Shown: one piece after another, positions 32,058 through 34,758 of the stretch | Layout: each line of letters opens with the position of its first letter | Numbering within the stretch: position 1 is the first letter of the stretch | Assembly: GCA_021824095.1 (NCBI GenBank) | Contig: JAKALQ010000012.1 | Span: 1 to 34,758 of the forward strand | Source of the DNA: Actinomycetes bacterium | GTDB taxonomy: Bacteria > Actinomycetota > Actinomycetes > S36-B12 > UBA5976 | Direction: 5' to 3' | Length of the DNA: 34,758 nt | Notes under the pieces: generated by a model | Databases searched by the model: none | Seen by the model: the letters and a program-made list of their open reading frames with translations, nothing else | Told to the model about the DNA's origin: nothing | Program-made: the position numbers and the translations under genes

Positions 32058-32195
32058 GCCCCACCTCCGTCTGCCCGGCAGCGGCAGTATCGGGGCCGCA
32101 CCATGCGCCCGTCCCATGGGTCGGGGCTTCCTTGCATTCGCCTTGCGAGCACCGGATGCTCGCTTGGCGTTGGCCCCCTCGACGGGGGAGCGGCA

Positions 32196-32201
32196 TAGGC
32201 T
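32196..32201 (+). promoter_or_regulatory. Putative -10 of the ABC ATPase gene (leaderless)
   Basis: TAGGCT ends exactly 6 bases before the ATG at 32208, with no ribosome-binding site. A CCCCC-TCGAC-GGGGG hairpin (32174-32188) precedes it. Confidence 0.42.
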
Positions 32202-32207
32202 CACGGC

Positions 32208-32921
32208 ATGCAGGGAGCGACGCTTCGCTACGACGGGCTCACCAAGCGGTACGGCGACACGGTGGCCGTCCGTGACCTCACGGGCGACATCCGGCCGGGG
32301 GTGGTGACGGGCATGCTCGGCCCCAATGGGGCGGGCAAGAGCACGGCACTCAAGTGCCTGCTCGGGCTCGCTGCGCCCACGTCCGGCACTGCCACCATCG
32401 ATGGGGTGGCGTACGGGGCAGTGGCGCACGCGGGTCGGCGCATCGGCACCGTGCTCGAGACGCGCGGCTTCCATCCCGGGCTCAGCGCCGTGGCCAACCT
32501 GCGCGTCATCGCGGCCGCGATCGACGTCGACGACGCCAACGTGGCGCGGGTGCTGGAGGTGGTGTCGCTCACGGGGGATGCCGGTCGCCGCGTCCGTGGG
32601 TACTCGCTCGGCATGCGCCAGCGCCTTGCCATCGCCGCGGGCCTGCTCGGCGACCCCGACACCCTCATCCTCGACGAGCCGGCAAACGGCCTCGACCCGC
32701 ACGCCATCGTGTGGTTGCGGGGCCTGCTGCGCACCCTGGCGGCCGAGGGTCGCACCGTGCTCGTGAGCTCGCATCAGCTCGCCGAGATGGAGCAGACGGT
32801 CGACGACGTCTTCATCATGGATCACGGCGACCTGCGGGCGCAGGGCGGCCTGCGCGAGGTGTGCGGCTCGCACTCGCTCGAGGAGACCTTCCTCGCACTC
32901 ACCGAGGGGACGGGACGATGA
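32208..32921 (+). CDS. ABC exporter ATPase
   Basis: A 237-residue ATPase of the type paired with ABC-2-like permeases. Walker A is GPNGAGKSTALKCLLG (43-58), the signature is the variant YSLGMRQRLAIAAGLLG, Walker B is LILDEPANGLDPH and the switch is VLVSSHQLAEME. A short C-terminal helix carries HSLEETFLALT, a common ending in this group. It probably powers export of a drug, peptide or lipid. The ATG at 32208 is supported by a -10-like TAGGCT 6 bases upstream. Its stop overlaps the permease start as ATGA. Confidence 0.92.
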   Translation: MQGATLRYDGLTKRYGDTVAVRDLTGDIRPGVVTGMLGPNGAGKSTALKCLLGLAAPTSGTATIDGVAYGAVAHAGRRIGTVLETRGFHPGLSAVANLRVIAAAIDVDDANVARVLEVVSLTGDAGRRVRGYSLGMRQRLAIAAGLLGDPDTLILDEPANGLDPHAIVWLRGLLRTLAAEGRTVLVSSHQLAEMEQTVDDVFIMDHGDLRAQGGLREVCGSHSLEETFLALTEGTGR

Positions 32922-33706
32922 TGCGGGCCACCCTCCGCGCCGAGGCGCGCAAGGCGCGCTACCAGCGCACCACCTACGGCATCGTCCTCGCGGCCTCCGC
33001 GCTCGCCGCCGTGAGTGCGGTGTCACTCATCGCCACCACGCAGTTGCCACGGCGGCAGCAATTGCCGATGGCGCTCACCGACGCCTCCACGATGCACCTC
33101 GTGGTGTCGTCGACGACGGGCGGCTACGTGTTCGCCCTCGTCCTCGGCATCCTCGTGATGACCACCGAGTTCCGGCATGGCACGGCGATCGCCACCTACC
33201 TCGCGCAGCCCGACCGTCGCACGGTGATGCTGGCGAAGATGGTGGTGGCCGCCGCGCTCGGCGCCATCCTGCAGTTCCTGTCCACCGCACTCGGCATGAT
33301 CGCGTCCGGCCTGTACGTGCAGCGCTATGCGCACGCGGTGCTGCCCTTCGACGCCTACACCCGCGTCATGGCCGGATCGGTGCTCGTTGGTGCGGTGCTC
33401 GGCATCATGGGCGTGGCCGTCGGATCGCTGCTGCGCAATCAGGTGCTCGCCATCGTCGTGTCCCTGCTGTGGCTGCAACTCGTCGAGGGCCTGCTCGTCG
33501 TCTTCGCCGACTGGATCGGGCGTTGGTCCATCCGCGGTGCCATCACGTCGGTGCTCGACATCGCCGTGCAGGTGCGCACCCCGCAGGCGGCCATCGACAC
33601 CAGCAATGGCCTGGGTCCCTGGGCGAGCACGCTGCTGCTCCTCGGCTATGCCGCGGTGCTCGCGCTCATCGCACTCGTCACGTCGTTGCGACGCGACGTC
33701 GCGTAG
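32918..33706 (+). CDS. ABC-2 type permease
   Basis: A 262-residue membrane protein with six likely helices. A basic N terminus (RAEARKARYQRTTYG) precedes the first helix, and the sequence MTTEFRHGTAIATYLAQPDR after the second is typical of ABC-2 permeases. It pairs with the ATPase encoded immediately upstream through a 4-bp ATGA overlap. No substrate can be assigned. It is followed within 70 bp by the FGGY kinase gene. Confidence 0.88.
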   Translation: MMRATLRAEARKARYQRTTYGIVLAASALAAVSAVSLIATTQLPRRQQLPMALTDASTMHLVVSSTTGGYVFALVLGILVMTTEFRHGTAIATYLAQPDRRTVMLAKMVVAAALGAILQFLSTALGMIASGLYVQRYAHAVLPFDAYTRVMAGSVLVGAVLGIMGVAVGSLLRNQVLAIVVSLLWLQLVEGLLVVFADWIGRWSIRGAITSVLDIAVQVRTPQAAIDTSNGLGPWASTLLLLGYAAVLALIALVTSLRRDVA

Positions 33707-33771
33707 CTTCGGCGCACGCCACTGGCCCTCGCCTGCACCGGTCGGCTTCGATGCGCATGGAGGTGCGGCCC

Positions 33772-34758
33772 ATGCGGGTGCTTGCGATCGACCAGGGCAC
33801 GTCCGGCACGAAGGCCGTGGTTGTGGACGGCGACGACAGCATCCGATCCATCGCCGAGGTGCCGATCCGGCCGGACTACCGCGCCGGCGGCATCGTCGAG
33901 CAGGACCCGGAGGCGCTCCTCGCCTCCGTGCTCGAGGCTGGACGTCGCGCCGCGGCCGATGCGGGTGGTGGCCTCGACGCCGTGGCCCTCACGAACCAGG
34001 GCGAGTCGGTCCTCGCCTGGGACCCGTCCGACGGTCGCGCGTTGTCACCGATCATCGTGTGGCAGGACGGCCGCGCCCAGGAGGTGTGCGCCCCACTGGC
34101 GGCCCACGCCGACCTGGTGCACGAGCGCACCGGGCTGGTGCTCGACCCCTACTTCTCCGCACCCAAGCTGGCCTGGCTGCGGCGGCACGGGTGGACCGAG
34201 GGCGTCGTCAGCACCACGGACGCGTGGCTGCTGCACCACCTCACCGGCGCCTTCGTCACGGACGCGGCCACGGCCAGCCGTTCACTCGTCACCCGCCTCG
34301 ATGACGTTGCCTACGACGACGAGCTGCTCGCACTCTTCGGCCTCACGGGTGAGCGCATGCCGGACATCGTCGACAACGACGCCGTTATCGGCCGCACTCG
34401 CGCCTTCGGTGGCGAGGTGCCCGTGGCGGGGGCGATCGTCGACCAGCAGGCGGCGCTGCTCGCCGAGGAGTGCCTCGAGGCGGGGCAGGCGAAGTGCACC
34501 TTCGGCACCGGCGCCTTCCTCCTCGCGAACAGCGGTGCGCTGCCCACCCGATCGACGCACGGACTCACCGTGTCCGTCGCGTGGCGTGCGCGCGGGGGCA
34601 CCCAGTACTGCGCCGATGGGCAGGTGTTCACCGTGGCGTCGGCCGTGCGATGGCTCGGGGACGTCGGGCTCATCCGTGATGCCAGCGAGCTCGACGAACT
34701 TGCCACCGATGACGCCCACGGCGTGCGCTGCGTCCCGGCCCTCGCGGGGCTGGCGGCG
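33772..34758 (+). CDS. FGGY-family carbohydrate kinase, glycerol-kinase-like (cut by window edge)
   Basis: The N-terminal 329 residues of an ATP-dependent sugar or polyol kinase; the frame runs off the window. The phosphate-binding motif is LAIDQGTSGTK (4-14). Residues corresponding to the glycerol site of GlpK can be compared: NQGESVLAW stands where GlpK has NQRET, so the substrate-binding Arg83 is Gly77 while Glu78 is kept; Trp97 in IIVWQDGR, the Tyr of DPYFSAPKLAWL, and DQQAAL are also kept. The GTGAF loop follows. The loss of this Arg suggests glycerol may not be the substrate. The ATG at 33772 has GGAGGTG 6 bases upstream, and the gene is on the same strand as the ABC exporter. Confidence 0.88.
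   Translation, partial: MRVLAIDQGTSGTKAVVVDGDDSIRSIAEVPIRPDYRAGGIVEQDPEALLASVLEAGRRAAADAGGGLDAVALTNQGESVLAWDPSDGRALSPIIVWQDGRAQEVCAPLAAHADLVHERTGLVLDPYFSAPKLAWLRRHGWTEGVVSTTDAWLLHHLTGAFVTDAATASRSLVTRLDDVAYDDELLALFGLTGERMPDIVDNDAVIGRTRAFGGEVPVAGAIVDQQAALLAEECLEAGQAKCTFGTGAFLLANSGALPTRSTHGLTVSVAWRARGGTQYCADGQVFTVASAVRWLGDVGLIRDASELDELATDDAHGVRCVPALAGLAA

Noticed and set aside
1-34758. CRISPR arrays, prophage genes, transposases and rRNA genes
   Set aside because: No regular direct-repeat/spacer series, phage structural genes, DDE or serine/tyrosine recombinases, or rRNA sequence was seen.

Overview
The window is high-GC DNA with short intergenic gaps, frequent ATGA start/stop overlaps, several apparently leaderless genes and a cydABDC set typical of Gram-positive bacteria. 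Together these point to an actinobacterium (Actinomycetota); nothing in the sequence fixes the genus. Most of it looks like chromosomal core and metabolic DNA, with two small accessory spots described below.

Layout. 1-2.0 kb: the C-terminal end of a GH32 glycosidase cut by the window edge, an IbpA-type small heat-shock protein and a cupin. 1.9-8.7 kb: a double-hotdog acyl-CoA thioesterase (-), a DHA2-type MFS exporter, a patatin-like hydrolase, a DUF3048 lipoprotein (-) and ilvD. 8.7-9.9 kb: a one-gene insert carrying an AbiEi-like/DUF559 nuclease-fold protein, bracketed by three copies of a 41-bp palindrome and lying exactly between two convergent genes. 9.95-15.4 kb (-): a tightly coupled operon of solute-binding protein, two permeases, ATPase and an unusual fusion of a glycerophosphodiesterase with an inositol-monophosphatase-like domain. 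15.6-19.1 kb: two different pirins (-) and a class III aminotransferase (+). 19.4-26.9 kb: cydA, cydB, cydD and cydC, then a single-GAF DevS-like histidine kinase, facing a convergent DevR-like response regulator. 27-34.8 kb: a thioredoxin/NHL-repeat protein, a small membrane protein, tRNA-Gly(CCC), a TauE/SafE permease, a VOC protein, a phosphodiester-glycosidase-like protein (-), a two-gene ABC exporter and the start of an FGGY kinase.

How the genes may work together. The five-gene operon at 9.95-15.4 kb looks like import plus hydrolysis of a phosphodiester. A diesterase fused to an inositol-phosphatase-type domain suggests glycerophosphoinositol or a similar lipid head group as substrate (inference). 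cydAB would make cytochrome bd oxidase, cydDC the thiol exporter needed for its assembly, and the DevS/DevR-like pair next door is a natural candidate to control them in response to oxygen, NO or redox state.

Most interesting. (1) The 41-bp palindromes around the DUF559 gene have outer 17-bp arms that are perfect inverted repeats, which gives the locus the shape of a 1,168-bp mobile unit. (2) Downstream of tRNA-Gly, an 18-bp piece made of the tRNA 3' end plus 7 further bases is duplicated 365 bp away. The second copy is preceded by an 11-bp copy of sequence found just upstream of the tRNA. The intervening DNA holds a 58-nt near-perfect palindrome and a G-rich tandem repeat. (3) The diesterase/phosphatase fusion and its transporter. 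All functional statements rest on motif recognition; no database search was possible.
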